The notes beneath the pieces are model-generated. The model saw only the letters and a program-made list of their open reading frames with translations. It did not search any database and was not told the origin of the DNA. From positions 1 through 64,000 of the forward strand of contig NZ_BOOR01000043.1 in the NCBI RefSeq assembly GCF_016863335.1: DNA of 64,000 bases, written 5' to 3'. The DNA is from Planotetraspora thailandica. Its GTDB lineage: Bacteria; Actinomycetota; Actinomycetes; Streptosporangiales; Streptosporangiaceae. Positions 8,698 through 16,873 of this stretch are shown here, one piece after another. Every line of letters begins with the position of its first letter. Within the stretch, counting starts at the first letter, position 1. The translations under genes and the position numbers were made by a program.

Positions 8698-8943
8698 TCA
8701 GCCCCCGGTCGAGGAGGCACGCGGAGGAGATGCCACGACCTTGGCCGCGACCAGGGACTCCTCGGGGATCTCGACCGCCGTGCCGTCCCGCTTCCTTATG
8801 ACCAGGACGCCGCCGGTCCACGACTCCAACACGCCGACGGCGTCACGGAAACCGCCGCTGACGGCGCGCCGCGTCGTGACTCTCCGCCCGACATCGTCGG
8901 GGGTGACGGCCACCACGAGCCTGGCGCCGAAGTGAGGGCTCAT
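8698..8943 (-). CDS. Small SH3-like protein (like the N-terminal domain of Rv0428c-type acetyltransferases)
   Basis: 81 residues from ATG at 8943, preceded by a strong AGGAGGGGG site about 11 bases upstream. The frame stays open further upstream, but the ribosome site and the divergent fdxA promoter support the short form. The sequence, with VGRRVTTRRAV, VGVLESWTGGVLVIRKRDG and VEIPEESLVAAKVV, resembles the SH3-like domain found before the GNAT domain in Rv0428c-type acetyltransferases. No GNAT domain follows here. It is transcribed divergently from fdxA, with about 97 bases between the two starts. Function unknown. Confidence 0.65.
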   Translation of the reverse strand: MSPHFGARLVVAVTPDDVGRRVTTRRAVSGGFRDAVGVLESWTGGVLVIRKRDGTAVEIPEESLVAAKVVASPPRASSTGG

Positions 8944-9040
8944 GATGATTGACCCCCTCCTGTTCCGGCTAGTCGGCAGGCACCGCAATACTAGGGCGTA
9001 GCAACCGCGGTCGAGCCGTGCAACACAGAAGGAGCCCGAG

Positions 9041-9367
9041 GTGACGTACGTCATCGCGCAGCCTTGCGTGGATGTCCTGGACAAGGCGTGCATCGAGGAG
9101 TGCCCCGTCGATTGCATCTACGAGGGCGAACGCATGCTCTACATCCACCCCGACGAGTGCGTGGACTGCGGAGCATGCGAGCCGGTGTGCCCGGTAGAGG
9201 CGATTTTCTACGAGGACGACCTTCCCGACCAGTGGAAGGACTTCTACAAGGCCAACGTCGAGTTCTTCGACGACCTCGGGTCGCCCGGAGGCGCCTCGAA
9301 GGTCGGCAAGATCAACAAGGACCACTCCGTCGTGGCCGCCCTCCCGCCGCAGGCCGAGGAGCACTGA
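9041..9367 (+). CDS. fdxA: Seven-iron ferredoxin FdxA
   Basis: 108 residues from GTG at 9041 with a GGAG site just upstream. The N-terminal half carries the two cluster motifs of 3Fe-4S/4Fe-4S ferredoxins: [14 protein letters not shown], preceded by an earlier Cys in QPCVD, and [16 protein letters not shown]. The C-terminal ~50 residues form the extension typical of actinobacterial FdxA. It is a soluble low-potential electron carrier, probably serving cytochromes P450 or other redox enzymes. In many actinomycetes fdxA lies directly before dapC, as here (32 bases). Confidence 0.95.
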   Translation: MTYVIAQPCVDVLDKACIEECPVDCIYEGERMLYIHPDECVDCGACEPVCPVEAIFYEDDLPDQWKDFYKANVEFFDDLGSPGGASKVGKINKDHSVVAALPPQAEEH

Positions 9368-9399
9368 GTGCGGACCCGTCCGCTGACCGGGGAGTCTTC

Positions 9400-10479
9400 T
9401 TGATCGCATTGCCCGACTTCCCTTGGGATCGGCTGGCGCCGTACAAGGAGCTCGCTCAGGGTCACGCGGACGGGATCGCCGATCTTTCGATCGGGACCCC
9501 GGTCGATTCGGTGCCCGCGGTCGCCCGCAAGGCGCTGGCCGCGGCAGCCGACAGCCCCGGCTACCCCCAGACGTACGGCACCGCGCGGCTGCGCGAGGCG
9601 GCCGCGGGCTGGTTGCGGCGCAGGCACGGAGTCACCGTCGACCCCGACGGCGTTCTCCCGACGATCGGGTCCAAGGAACTGGTGGCCTGGCTCCCCATGC
9701 TCCTGGGCGCGGGGCCGGGAGACCGTGTCGTCATCCCCGAACTGGCCTATCCCACCTATGACGTCGGCGCCAGGCTCGCGGGGGCCGAGCCGTACGCGGC
9801 CGACGGGCTGGTGTCGGTGGGGCCCGAGCGGGTGCCGCTCGTCTGGGTCAACTCGCCGTCCAACCCGACGGGCCGGGTGCTGCCCGTCGAGCACCTGCGC
9901 AAGGTGGTCGCGTGGGCGCGCGAGCGCGGCGCCGTGGTCGCCTCCGACGAGTGCTACATCGAACTCGGCTGGGACGCGCACCCGATCTCGATCCTCCACC
10001 CCGACGTGTCCGGCGGCTCGCACGAGGGGTTGCTCGCGGTCCATTCGCTGTCCAAGCGGTCCAACCTGGCCGGATACCGGGCGGCCTTCGTCGCGGGCGA
10101 CACCGGTCTGGTCAAGCGGCTCCTGGAGCTGCGCAAGCACGCGGGCATGATCGTGCCGGCCCCGGTGCAGTCGGCGATGATCGCGGTCCTGGACGACGAC
10201 GAGCACGCCGACGAGCAGCGTGAGCGTTACGCGCGCCGCAGGGCCGTGCTCCGCCCGGCGCTCGAGCGGGCGGGCTGGCGGATCGATCACTCGGACGCCG
10301 GGCTCTACCTGTGGGCCACCGACGGCACCGGCTGCTGGGACCAGGTCCGCAGGCTGGCCGAGAAGGGGATCTTGGTGGCGCCGGGAGATTTCTACGGACC
10401 CGCAGGTCACGAGCACGTGCGGATCGCCCTCACGGCCACGGATGAGCGGATCGATGCGGTGGTGCGCCGCCTCCAGTAG
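9400..10479 (+). CDS. dapC: Succinyldiaminopimelate aminotransferase DapC
   Basis: 359 residues. The start is TTG at 9400, preceded at six bases by GGGGAG; no in-frame ATG fits the conserved opening ALPDFPWDRLAPYKELAQGH. It is a fold-type I PLP aminotransferase: SNPTGRVLPVEHL and SDECYIELGW are typical, and the Schiff-base lysine is K219 in SLSKRSNLAGYR. In the lysine/diaminopimelate pathway DapC transaminates N-succinyl-2-amino-6-ketopimelate. dapE, which acts at the next step, is two genes downstream, supporting the call. It probably forms a unit with fdxA. Confidence 0.93.
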   Translation: MIALPDFPWDRLAPYKELAQGHADGIADLSIGTPVDSVPAVARKALAAAADSPGYPQTYGTARLREAAAGWLRRRHGVTVDPDGVLPTIGSKELVAWLPMLLGAGPGDRVVIPELAYPTYDVGARLAGAEPYAADGLVSVGPERVPLVWVNSPSNPTGRVLPVEHLRKVVAWARERGAVVASDECYIELGWDAHPISILHPDVSGGSHEGLLAVHSLSKRSNLAGYRAAFVAGDTGLVKRLLELRKHAGMIVPAPVQSAMIAVLDDDEHADEQRERYARRRAVLRPALERAGWRIDHSDAGLYLWATDGTGCWDQVRRLAEKGILVAPGDFYGPAGHEHVRIALTATDERIDAVVRRLQ

Positions 10480-10490
10480 GATCGCGCGGC

Positions 10491-11117
10491 ATGACGGCTG
10501 CGGTCATGCTCGCGTTGGGTGTCGCCCTATTGGTCGTCGTCCTGTGCGTGGTCGTGGTGCTAGTACGCCGGCGCCGGGTCGCGGCGCCTCCGTCGCCGTC
10601 TGAGGAGCCGGTCCGCGTTCCGGCTCCCGCCCCCGGCTTCTTCGACCCCAGGACGATCAAGGTGGGCGACGTCGTCCACATTCAGGGTGTCAAGTCTCGC
10701 GCCGTCGGGGCGCTGCATCTGTCCCGCCAGGGCGACCTGTGGACGGAGTACCTCCTCGACGAGGGCGTCCGGCGCTATCAGTGGTTGTCGGTGGAGGAAC
10801 GCCGCGATCCGGACGGCGGAGACGGCCGTCATCTGGAGGTCTCGCTCTGGACGCAGGTGCCCTCGCAGGGGATGGTCCCCGCCAAGAGCATGTTGATCAT
10901 GGAGGGCGTGGAGTTCTACCCCGTCGAGCGGGGCACGGTCGCCTTCCGCTCAGAAGGGGACACGGGTCACCCCGACCGCGGTCTCCTCGATTTCGCCCAC
11001 TATCGGGCCCTGGACGGCCGGCTGTTGTCGTTCGAACGCGTCCACGGGGGTCAGTGGATGGCTTTTTATACGCGCCCACTCACTCCTGGATCGATCCGAG
11101 TGGACCGCATTCCTTGA
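10491..11117 (+). CDS. DUF4178 membrane protein
   Basis: 208 residues. One N-terminal membrane helix (MLALGVALLVVVLCVVVVLV) is followed by RRRR, which predicts a cytoplasmic C-terminal part. After a Pro-rich linker comes a DUF4178 domain: IKVGDVVHIQGVKSRAVGAL and LWTEYLLDEGVRRYQWLSVE, with the repeat-like half FYPVERGTVAFRSEG after residue ~140. The role of DUF4178 is not established. It starts 11 bases after dapC and sits 21 bases before the lysozyme-like gene, so it is probably in the same transcript. Confidence 0.82.
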   Translation: MTAAVMLALGVALLVVVLCVVVVLVRRRRVAAPPSPSEEPVRVPAPAPGFFDPRTIKVGDVVHIQGVKSRAVGALHLSRQGDLWTEYLLDEGVRRYQWLSVEERRDPDGGDGRHLEVSLWTQVPSQGMVPAKSMLIMEGVEFYPVERGTVAFRSEGDTGHPDRGLLDFAHYRALDGRLLSFERVHGGQWMAFYTRPLTPGSIRVDRIP

Positions 11118-11138
11118 ACGCCCGGTAGTTTCTGACAG

Positions 11139-11939
11139 GTGACTCGGCGTCTCTCCCGCAAAGGTCTGGCCGTCCTGATCGTCCTCGTCCTCATCGCGGC
11201 GGGCATCATCTATGGCGCCTATCACCTCATGAAGAAGGCCCAGCCGTTCGCTTTGGGCGAACACTGCCAGGTGACCACCCCTGAAGGCACTCTCGACCTC
11301 GACATCGAGCAGGCGCAGATCTCCGCGACGATCGCCGCCGTCGCCGAGCGCCGCAAGCTGCCGGAGCGTGCCCTGCAGATCGCCTACGTCACGGCGATCC
11401 AGGAATCCAAGCTGTCCAACCTCCCGTACGGCGACCGCGACTCCGTCGGCGTCTTCCAGCAGCGCCCCTCGCAGGGATGGGGCACACCCGAGAAACTCCA
11501 GGACCCGGTCTACGCGACGGGCAAGTTCTTCAAGGCCCTGGAGAAGGTCAAGCACTACAAGACCCTGCCTCTCCACGAGGCCGCGCAGGCGGTGCAGCGC
11601 TCCGCCGACGGCTCCGCCTACGCCGACCACGAGCCCGCGGCGAAGATTCTCTCCGGGGCCTTCTCCGGCCGCGTCCCGAAGGCCGTGCACTGCTGGTACC
11701 CGCCGGCCGACAAGCCGGTCAAGCCGCAGCCGAAGGAGGCGCGCAAGGAGCTCGTCCGCGCGCTCGGCGCAGACACCTCCGCCAAGCACGAATGGCTGGT
11801 CGCCAACTGGTACGTCGCCCACGCCCAGAAGTACGGCCTGCGCGAGGTCCGCTACGACGGGCTCACATGGAAGGCCGACTCCGGCCACGACGGGTGGGTG
11901 AAGGACGCGCGTGCATCCGCTACGGTGCGGATCGCCTAG
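11139..11939 (+). CDS. Membrane-anchored goose-lysozyme-like protein
   Basis: 266 residues from GTG at 11139. An uncleaved signal anchor (GLAVLIVLVLIAAGIIYGAY) leads to an extracytoplasmic domain. ALQIAYVTAIQESKLSNL, YGDRDSVGVFQQRPSQGWGT and LHEAAQAVQRSADGSAYADH match the lysozyme-like domain widespread in secreted actinobacterial proteins. The Glu in AIQES sits where the catalytic Glu of goose-type lysozymes lies, but hydrolase activity is not shown. Related proteins are sometimes mislabelled heavy-metal transporters; nothing here supports transport. It lies between dapC and dapE, consistent with a role in cell-wall metabolism. Confidence 0.72.
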   Translation: MTRRLSRKGLAVLIVLVLIAAGIIYGAYHLMKKAQPFALGEHCQVTTPEGTLDLDIEQAQISATIAAVAERRKLPERALQIAYVTAIQESKLSNLPYGDRDSVGVFQQRPSQGWGTPEKLQDPVYATGKFFKALEKVKHYKTLPLHEAAQAVQRSADGSAYADHEPAAKILSGAFSGRVPKAVHCWYPPADKPVKPQPKEARKELVRALGADTSAKHEWLVANWYVAHAQKYGLREVRYDGLTWKADSGHDGWVKDARASATVRIA

Positions 11940-11950
11940 GCTCAGGAGCC

Positions 11951-13006
11951 ATGCGGCTTGACCTTGGACAGGACGTCGGAGCGCTGACGGCGCAGCTCGT
12001 GGACATCGAATCGGTCAGCGGCGGCGAGAAGCCCCTGGCCGACGCCATCGAGGAGGCGCTCGTCCCGCTGAGCCACCTGCGGGTGGACCGCGTCGGCGAG
12101 AACATCGTGGCCCGTACGAGCCTCGGACGCCGTGACCGCGTGGTGATCGCCGGGCACATCGACACCGTCCCGATAGCGGGCAACCTCCCCAGCAGCGTCG
12201 ACGGCGACCTGCTCTACGGCTGCGGCACCTCGGACATGAAGAGCGGCGTCGCCGTACAGCTGAAGTTGTGCCTGCTCGAGAACCCGAACAAGGATCTGAC
12301 GTTCGTCTTCTACGACTGCGAGGAGATCGCGGCCGAGCGCAACGGGCTGCTGCGGCTCACCCGCGAGCACCCCGAGTGGCTGACCGGCGACTTCGCCGTG
12401 GTCATGGAGCCGACCGACGGGCTGATCGAGGGCGGCTGCCAGGGGACGCTGCGCGCCGACGTGACCGTGCGGGGGGTCAGGTCCCACAGCGCGCGCTCGT
12501 GGGAGGGCGTCAACGCCATCCACGGCATCAAGCCCGTCATCGACATCCTCAGCGCCTACGAGGCCAGGAGGCCCGTGGTCGACGGGCTGCAGTATCACGA
12601 GGGGCTCAACGCCGTCGGCATCCACGGCGGGGTCGCGGGCAACGTGATCCCCGATGAGTGCGTGGTCTCCGTCAACTACCGGTTCGCCCCCGACCTGACC
12701 CTGGACCAGGCGTTCGAGCATGTCCGCGAGGTCTTCCACGACTTCGAGGTCACGCTGAGCGACGGCGCCCCGGGGGCGAGGCCCGGGCTGAACCACCCCG
12801 TGGCCGCCGCCTTCGCCTCCGCCGTCGGAGGCACCCCCCGGGCCAAGCTCGGCTGGACCGACGTGGCCCGGTTCTCCGCGCTCGGCATGCCCGCCGTCAA
12901 CTGCGGCCCCGGCAACCCGAACCTCGCGCACACCGCCGGCGAGCGCGTCAGCCTGGCCAAGATCGCCGAGACGGAGCGCCGCATGACCGCCTGGCTGAGC
13001 GCCTGA
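11951..13006 (+). CDS. dapE: Succinyl-diaminopimelate desuccinylase DapE
   Basis: 351 residues, an M20-family metallohydrolase. Metal-binding motifs appear in order: GHIDTVP (His), CGTSDMKSG (bridging Asp) and YDCEEIAAERNG (Glu-Glu pair), followed by the dimerisation domain with GVRSHSARSWEGVNAIH and the C-terminal HTAGERVSL histidine. DapE hydrolyses N-succinyl-LL-diaminopimelate to LL-diaminopimelate and succinate, supplying lysine and the peptidoglycan cross-bridge. It starts 11 bases after the lysozyme-like gene. Its end lies only 6 bases from the end of the convergent glycosyltransferase fusion. Confidence 0.95.
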   Translation: MRLDLGQDVGALTAQLVDIESVSGGEKPLADAIEEALVPLSHLRVDRVGENIVARTSLGRRDRVVIAGHIDTVPIAGNLPSSVDGDLLYGCGTSDMKSGVAVQLKLCLLENPNKDLTFVFYDCEEIAAERNGLLRLTREHPEWLTGDFAVVMEPTDGLIEGGCQGTLRADVTVRGVRSHSARSWEGVNAIHGIKPVIDILSAYEARRPVVDGLQYHEGLNAVGIHGGVAGNVIPDECVVSVNYRFAPDLTLDQAFEHVREVFHDFEVTLSDGAPGARPGLNHPVAAAFASAVGGTPRAKLGWTDVARFSALGMPAVNCGPGNPNLAHTAGERVSLAKIAETERRMTAWLSA

Positions 13007-13012
13007 GGCCGG

Positions 13013-15175
13013 TCACCTCTTGGACATGGCGTCGTTCAGCACCGGTGCGGGGTTGAAAGTGCCCTCTCTGCGTACGGTGTGCCAGCGCAGGCGCACGCCG
13101 AGGACGGCCGTCGCCACCGACTGGATCACCACCAGATACATCAGCTGCCGGTAGACGAACTGCTGCAGGGGGAGCACCCACAAGCCGGAGACCGGCTCGT
13201 TGTCGAGCCGGAGGGCGTACCACCCGGCCAGGGACTGCGCGGCCACGAAGCCCGCCCACACGGCCACCACGGGCAGCGGATCGGCCACGGCCAGGCTGTA
13301 GACGGCCATGATGTCCACGACCGGGGCCATCAACGGCAGGACGAGCTGGAAGAGCGTGAGGTAGCCCAGGCAGCGCCGCCCGAACGACCCCCGTTCCAGC
13401 ACCGCCCCGCGATGCTTCCACATCGCCTGAAGCGTGCCGTAGCACCACCGGTAGCGCTGGCGCCAGAGCTGACCGAGCGACGAGGGCGCCTCAGTCCAGG
13501 CTCGGGCGTGTTCCTCGTACACGACCTTCCAGCCCGCGCGGCAGATCGCCATCGTGAGGTCGGTGTCCTCGGCGAGCGTGTCGAGGCTGAGGCCGCCGAC
13601 CGACGTCAGCGCGGAGCGCCGGAAGGCGCCGATCGCGCCGGGAACCGTCGCCATGCACCCGAGCAGGTCGAACGCCCGGCGGTCGAGGTTGAACCCGATG
13701 ACGTACTCGATGTGCTGCCAGCGGCCGATCAGGCCGCGCCTGTTGCCGACCTTGGTGTTGCCGCTGACGGCGCCGACGGCGGGGTCGGCGAGGGGCTGAA
13801 CCAGGTTGCGGATCGTCGACGGCTCGAAGACCGTGTCGCCGTCCACCATGATCAGGATGTCGTGTGCCGCCCACGCGATGCCGGTGTTGAGCGCGGACGG
13901 CTTGCCGCCGTTCGGCTGCCGGATCACCCGGACTCCGGGGAGTCCCAGCGAGACGGCGATCTCCGCCGTGCGGTCGGTGGAGCCGTCGTCCACGACGAGG
14001 ATCTCCAGCGGCCCGGGATAGTCCGTCGTCACCAGCGAGCGGATGGTGGCCTCGATGCCCGCCTCCTCGTTGTAGGCGGGCACGATCACGGTGACGGCGG
14101 GCGGGGCCTCCCACCGGGGCGCCGCGCCTCGCCGCCGACCGGCCATCCTGTCCCGCCGCATCCGCCTCGCCTTGCGGGCGTGCGCCCAGGCGAGACCGAC
14201 GAACAGGGCGAGCCGTATGAGGGTCAGGACGCCGGCCGCGGCGAGCACCCAGCTGAGCGATCCGGTGAAGGCGGACGACGCCCGCTGCGCGGCCACCAGC
14301 GCCTTCCCGAGCACCTGGTCGCTCGTCGACGCGGCCGTGTGCGCGGACGGGAGACCCACCGCCCGGGTGAGGGTCGTGGCCGTGTAACCGTCCTTGTCCA
14401 AGGCGGTGAGCAGCCGATCCAGGCCGGCGACGGTCTGCGAGCGGTCGCCGCCCGCGTCGTGGAACATGATCACCGCGCCCGCCCCCCGCTTGGGCGTCGC
14501 GGCCTTGACGATCCGGTCGACACCCGGCCGGCTCCAGTCCTTGGAGTCGAGATCGGTGAAGGCGACCAGGTAGCCCTCGCCGGAGAGCAGTCGCATCGCG
14601 GCGAACTGGTGGTCGCCGACGGCGCCCGGCGACGAGGAGTACGGCATGCGGACCAGCCGTGTGTGGATGCCGGCGGTCCCGGCCAGCGCCTTCTGCGTGA
14701 GGGACAACTCCAGCCGGGTACGCCAGCCGGGCGTGGTCGTCACGTCGGCATGCGTGTAGGTGTGGTCGCCGATCTCGTTGCCCTGGGCGACGATGCGGCG
14801 CGTGAGATCGGGGTTCTCGGCGACGTGCGCCCCGACCACGAAGAAGGTGGCGGTGGCCCCGTGCTTGCGCAGCACGTCGAGCACCTGCGGCGTCCATTTC
14901 GGATCGGGGCCGTCGTCGAAGGTGAGCGCGACCGTGCGCCGCGCGACGTGAAGGCTCTGGGGGCGCGTGCCCGACATGTTCACGACGGGGCCGCCCGCGC
15001 GCACCCGGTCGATGTCCGGAGAATCGCCGGTGTCGGCCTCCGCCGCGTGCGTCTCTCCGACCACGTTGTGGACGTAGCCGTTCAGGAAGAGCGCTCCGCC
15101 GGTCAGGACGGCCGCGAGCGCCACGAGGATCCAGTGGCCGCGGGGATCGCGCCGCTTGCCCTGTCGGCGGCTCAT
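13013..15175 (-). CDS. Bifunctional polysaccharide deacetylase-glycosyltransferase family 2 (MatB-like)
   Basis: 720 residues with two catalytic halves. After an N-terminal membrane helix comes a NodB deacetylase domain (~80-280): TFDDGPDPKWTPQVLDVL carries the catalytic Asp and first metal Asp, and GDHTYTHAD the metal histidines. After a second membrane segment comes a processive GT2 domain (~355-600): VTVIVPAYNEEAGIEATI, VVDDGSTDRT, MVDGDTVFEP, EDTDLT and QRYRWCYGT (QxxRW). Hydrophobic C-terminal segments follow. This is the PgaC/hyaluronan-synthase mechanism. The architecture resembles Streptomyces MatB, which makes a poly-N-acetylglucosamine-like glycan for pellet formation. The start overlaps the upstream gene by ATGA. 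Confidence 0.9.
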   Translation of the reverse strand: MSRRQGKRRDPRGHWILVALAAVLTGGALFLNGYVHNVVGETHAAEADTGDSPDIDRVRAGGPVVNMSGTRPQSLHVARRTVALTFDDGPDPKWTPQVLDVLRKHGATATFFVVGAHVAENPDLTRRIVAQGNEIGDHTYTHADVTTTPGWRTRLELSLTQKALAGTAGIHTRLVRMPYSSSPGAVGDHQFAAMRLLSGEGYLVAFTDLDSKDWSRPGVDRIVKAATPKRGAGAVIMFHDAGGDRSQTVAGLDRLLTALDKDGYTATTLTRAVGLPSAHTAASTSDQVLGKALVAAQRASSAFTGSLSWVLAAAGVLTLIRLALFVGLAWAHARKARRMRRDRMAGRRRGAAPRWEAPPAVTVIVPAYNEEAGIEATIRSLVTTDYPGPLEILVVDDGSTDRTAEIAVSLGLPGVRVIRQPNGGKPSALNTGIAWAAHDILIMVDGDTVFEPSTIRNLVQPLADPAVGAVSGNTKVGNRRGLIGRWQHIEYVIGFNLDRRAFDLLGCMATVPGAIGAFRRSALTSVGGLSLDTLAEDTDLTMAICRAGWKVVYEEHARAWTEAPSSLGQLWRQRYRWCYGTLQAMWKHRGAVLERGSFGRRCLGYLTLFQLVLPLMAPVVDIMAVYSLAVADPLPVVAVWAGFVAAQSLAGWYALRLDNEPVSGLWVLPLQQFVYRQLMYLVVIQSVATAVLGVRLRWHTVRREGTFNPAPVLNDAMSKR

Positions 15176-15669
15176 CTCGGCCCGTGCGTCTTGTCGGCCT
15201 GCCCCGGAGGCGTGCCCCCGTGACCGGGATTGTCGTCTGTGGGCGGGCCGGGGCTGGCGGGCGGAGTCTTGCCCTGTCCGGGGGTCTTGGGGGGCGCCGT
15301 GGGGGTCTTCCGCGGCTGGGTCGCGGAGGGCGACGGCGCGGACGACGAGGGCGTTCCAGGGGCCGTCGTCCCCGGGGGCGTCGCCACCGGGTAGGCGCCC
15401 GGACGAGGAGTCGTGAGGCCGCCGAGCTGCCGGGGGGAGGGAGTGCTCTGGACGGCCGGTGCGCCGGGCCCCTTGCCGGGCCAGCCCAGGCCGGGAAGGT
15501 CGGTGCCGCCCAGGACGCCGGTGACGACGACGAGGAGGAGCACCACCACCAGGGCTCCCGATCCGATCGCCGTCGCGGTGAGAATCCGGCTGCGACGGCC
15601 GCTCTGGTCGACGAACACGGCGGTGTTCCGGCGAGTTGGTTCCTGCACGACGCGATAGTAGTGAGGCAT
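15172..15669 (-). CDS. Small membrane protein with Pro/Thr-rich extracellular tail, coupled to the glycan synthase
   Basis: About 165 residues from ATG at 15669, favoured by AGGA four bases upstream; ATG at 15696 would add nine residues. A cytoplasmic N-terminus (YYRVVQEPTRRNTAVFVDQ) is followed by one membrane helix (IGSGALVVVLLLVVVTGVLG) and a long Pro/Gly/Ser/Thr-rich tail without a domain. The stop overlaps the start of the deacetylase-glycosyltransferase gene (ATGA), so the two are translationally coupled and probably function together. The low-complexity tail could span or bind the cell wall. No homologue was recognised. Confidence 0.65.
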   Translation of the reverse strand: MPHYYRVVQEPTRRNTAVFVDQSGRRSRILTATAIGSGALVVVLLLVVVTGVLGGTDLPGLGWPGKGPGAPAVQSTPSPRQLGGLTTPRPGAYPVATPPGTTAPGTPSSSAPSPSATQPRKTPTAPPKTPGQGKTPPASPGPPTDDNPGHGGTPPGQADKTHGPR

Positions 15670-15751
15670 TCGGTCCTGATGCGAAACAACGGGCATCTGT
15701 GACCGAAATGTGTGAACCTCACTATTCGCCGGCGCCCGCTAGCGTGAGCAC

Positions 15752-16546
15752 ATGAAACACGACCGGCCTGAACGCCGCCAGGGATCCTCGGTGCTCCGCG
15801 GCGACCTCGTCCCCGACTCGACACACGACCAGCGACTGCTCGACCGCAAAGGCCCCACCGACTGGCTTCACATGGACCCCTGGCGGGTCCTGCGCATCCA
15901 GGCCGAGTTCGTCGAAGGCTTCGGCTCCCTCGCCGATCTCCCCCCTGCGGTGACCGTCTTCGGTTCGGCCCGCACCTCCCGCGGCAGCGCCGACTACGAC
16001 ATGGGCGTACGCGTCGGCCACGCCCTGGCCAAGGTGGGATACGCCGTCATCACGGGCGGCGGCCCCGGCGTCATGGAGGCGGCCAACAAGGGCGCTCTGG
16101 AAGCCGGTGGCATCTCGGTAGGGCTCGGCATCGAGCTTCCCCACGAGCAGCGCCTCAACGAGTACGTGGATCTCGGGATCGAGTTCCGCTACTTCTTCGT
16201 CCGCAAGACCATGTTCGTCAAATACTCCGAGGCGTTCGTGGTGCTGCCGGGCGGCTTCGGGACGCTGGACGAGCTCTTCGAGGCGGTGACGCTGGTCCAG
16301 ACCGGGAAGATCACGAAGTTCCCGATCGTGCTCATGGGCACGACGTACTGGCAGCCGCTCCTCGACTGGATCAAGGGAACATTGCTGGTAGAGGGCATGA
16401 TCTCCCCCGCGGACCCCGAGCTCCTGCACCTCACCGACGACCCCGACGAGGCCGTACGGATCATCGTCGAGAGCAACTCGAAGCCCGAGCAAGAGATCAT
16501 CGAGGCCCGTGTGCGCGCGGCCAGCGAAGAGGAGAACGGGACCTGA
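15752..16546 (+). CDS. LOG-family protein (TIGR00730 Rossmann fold), long form
   Basis: 264 residues. The central LOG fold carries the diagnostic motifs PGGFGTLDELFE and GGGPGVMEAANKGA, with the catalytic Arg/Glu pair expected around FVRKTMF and PGGFGTLDE. LOG proteins hydrolyse cytokinin-type nucleoside 5'-monophosphates to the free base and ribose 5-phosphate; older databases mislabel them lysine decarboxylases. The ~65-residue N-terminal extension (DWLHMDPWRVLRIQAEFVEG) marks the actinobacterial long form often found near dapE. A second, shorter paralogue lies at 43640-44218. It is divergent from the small membrane protein, sharing about 80 bases of upstream sequence. Confidence 0.9.
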   Translation: MKHDRPERRQGSSVLRGDLVPDSTHDQRLLDRKGPTDWLHMDPWRVLRIQAEFVEGFGSLADLPPAVTVFGSARTSRGSADYDMGVRVGHALAKVGYAVITGGGPGVMEAANKGALEAGGISVGLGIELPHEQRLNEYVDLGIEFRYFFVRKTMFVKYSEAFVVLPGGFGTLDELFEAVTLVQTGKITKFPIVLMGTTYWQPLLDWIKGTLLVEGMISPADPELLHLTDDPDEAVRIIVESNSKPEQEIIEARVRAASEEENGT

Positions 16547-16549
16547 TTG

Positions 16550-16680
16550 AGCTCGACCTCGGTCGTGAAGACGCTGCGCACGTAGCCCTCGACGGTCTTC
16601 GGGCTGACGAAGAGCTCCTGGGCCAGTGCCGCATTGGTCAGACCCTGGGCCATCAGCGCCAGGACCTCGCACACGCCGTA
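16550..16680 (-). pseudogene. Remnant of a LuxR-family HTH domain
   Basis: On the minus strand, 16674-16561 reads VCEVLALMAQGLTNAALAQE then LFVSPKTVEGYVRSVFT. This is a nearly complete LuxR/GerE DNA-binding domain without its first helix. Upstream residues match no receiver domain, there is no start near it, and downstream the frame runs antisense into the LOG gene. It looks like the 3' part of a NarL-type response regulator gene that has otherwise been lost. The 327-base gap 16547-16873 holds nothing else beyond the promoter of the kinase gene. Confidence 0.7.
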
Positions 16681-16873
16681 CACGGTCACCTTGCCGCCGG
16701 CGGCGGCTGTCCTGCCAGGGGCGTAGTAACGTCCCGGCGCCGGGAAGCGACCGCCTCTGCCCTCTCGCAGGCAGGGTGGCAACGGGCCGATCAGTCACCT
16801 GGTAGCGCCAGGGGTGCCCGGTTAGGATCGCCGTAGATCGGTCGATCGGGAGAACCATTCGATCGGGAGAACC

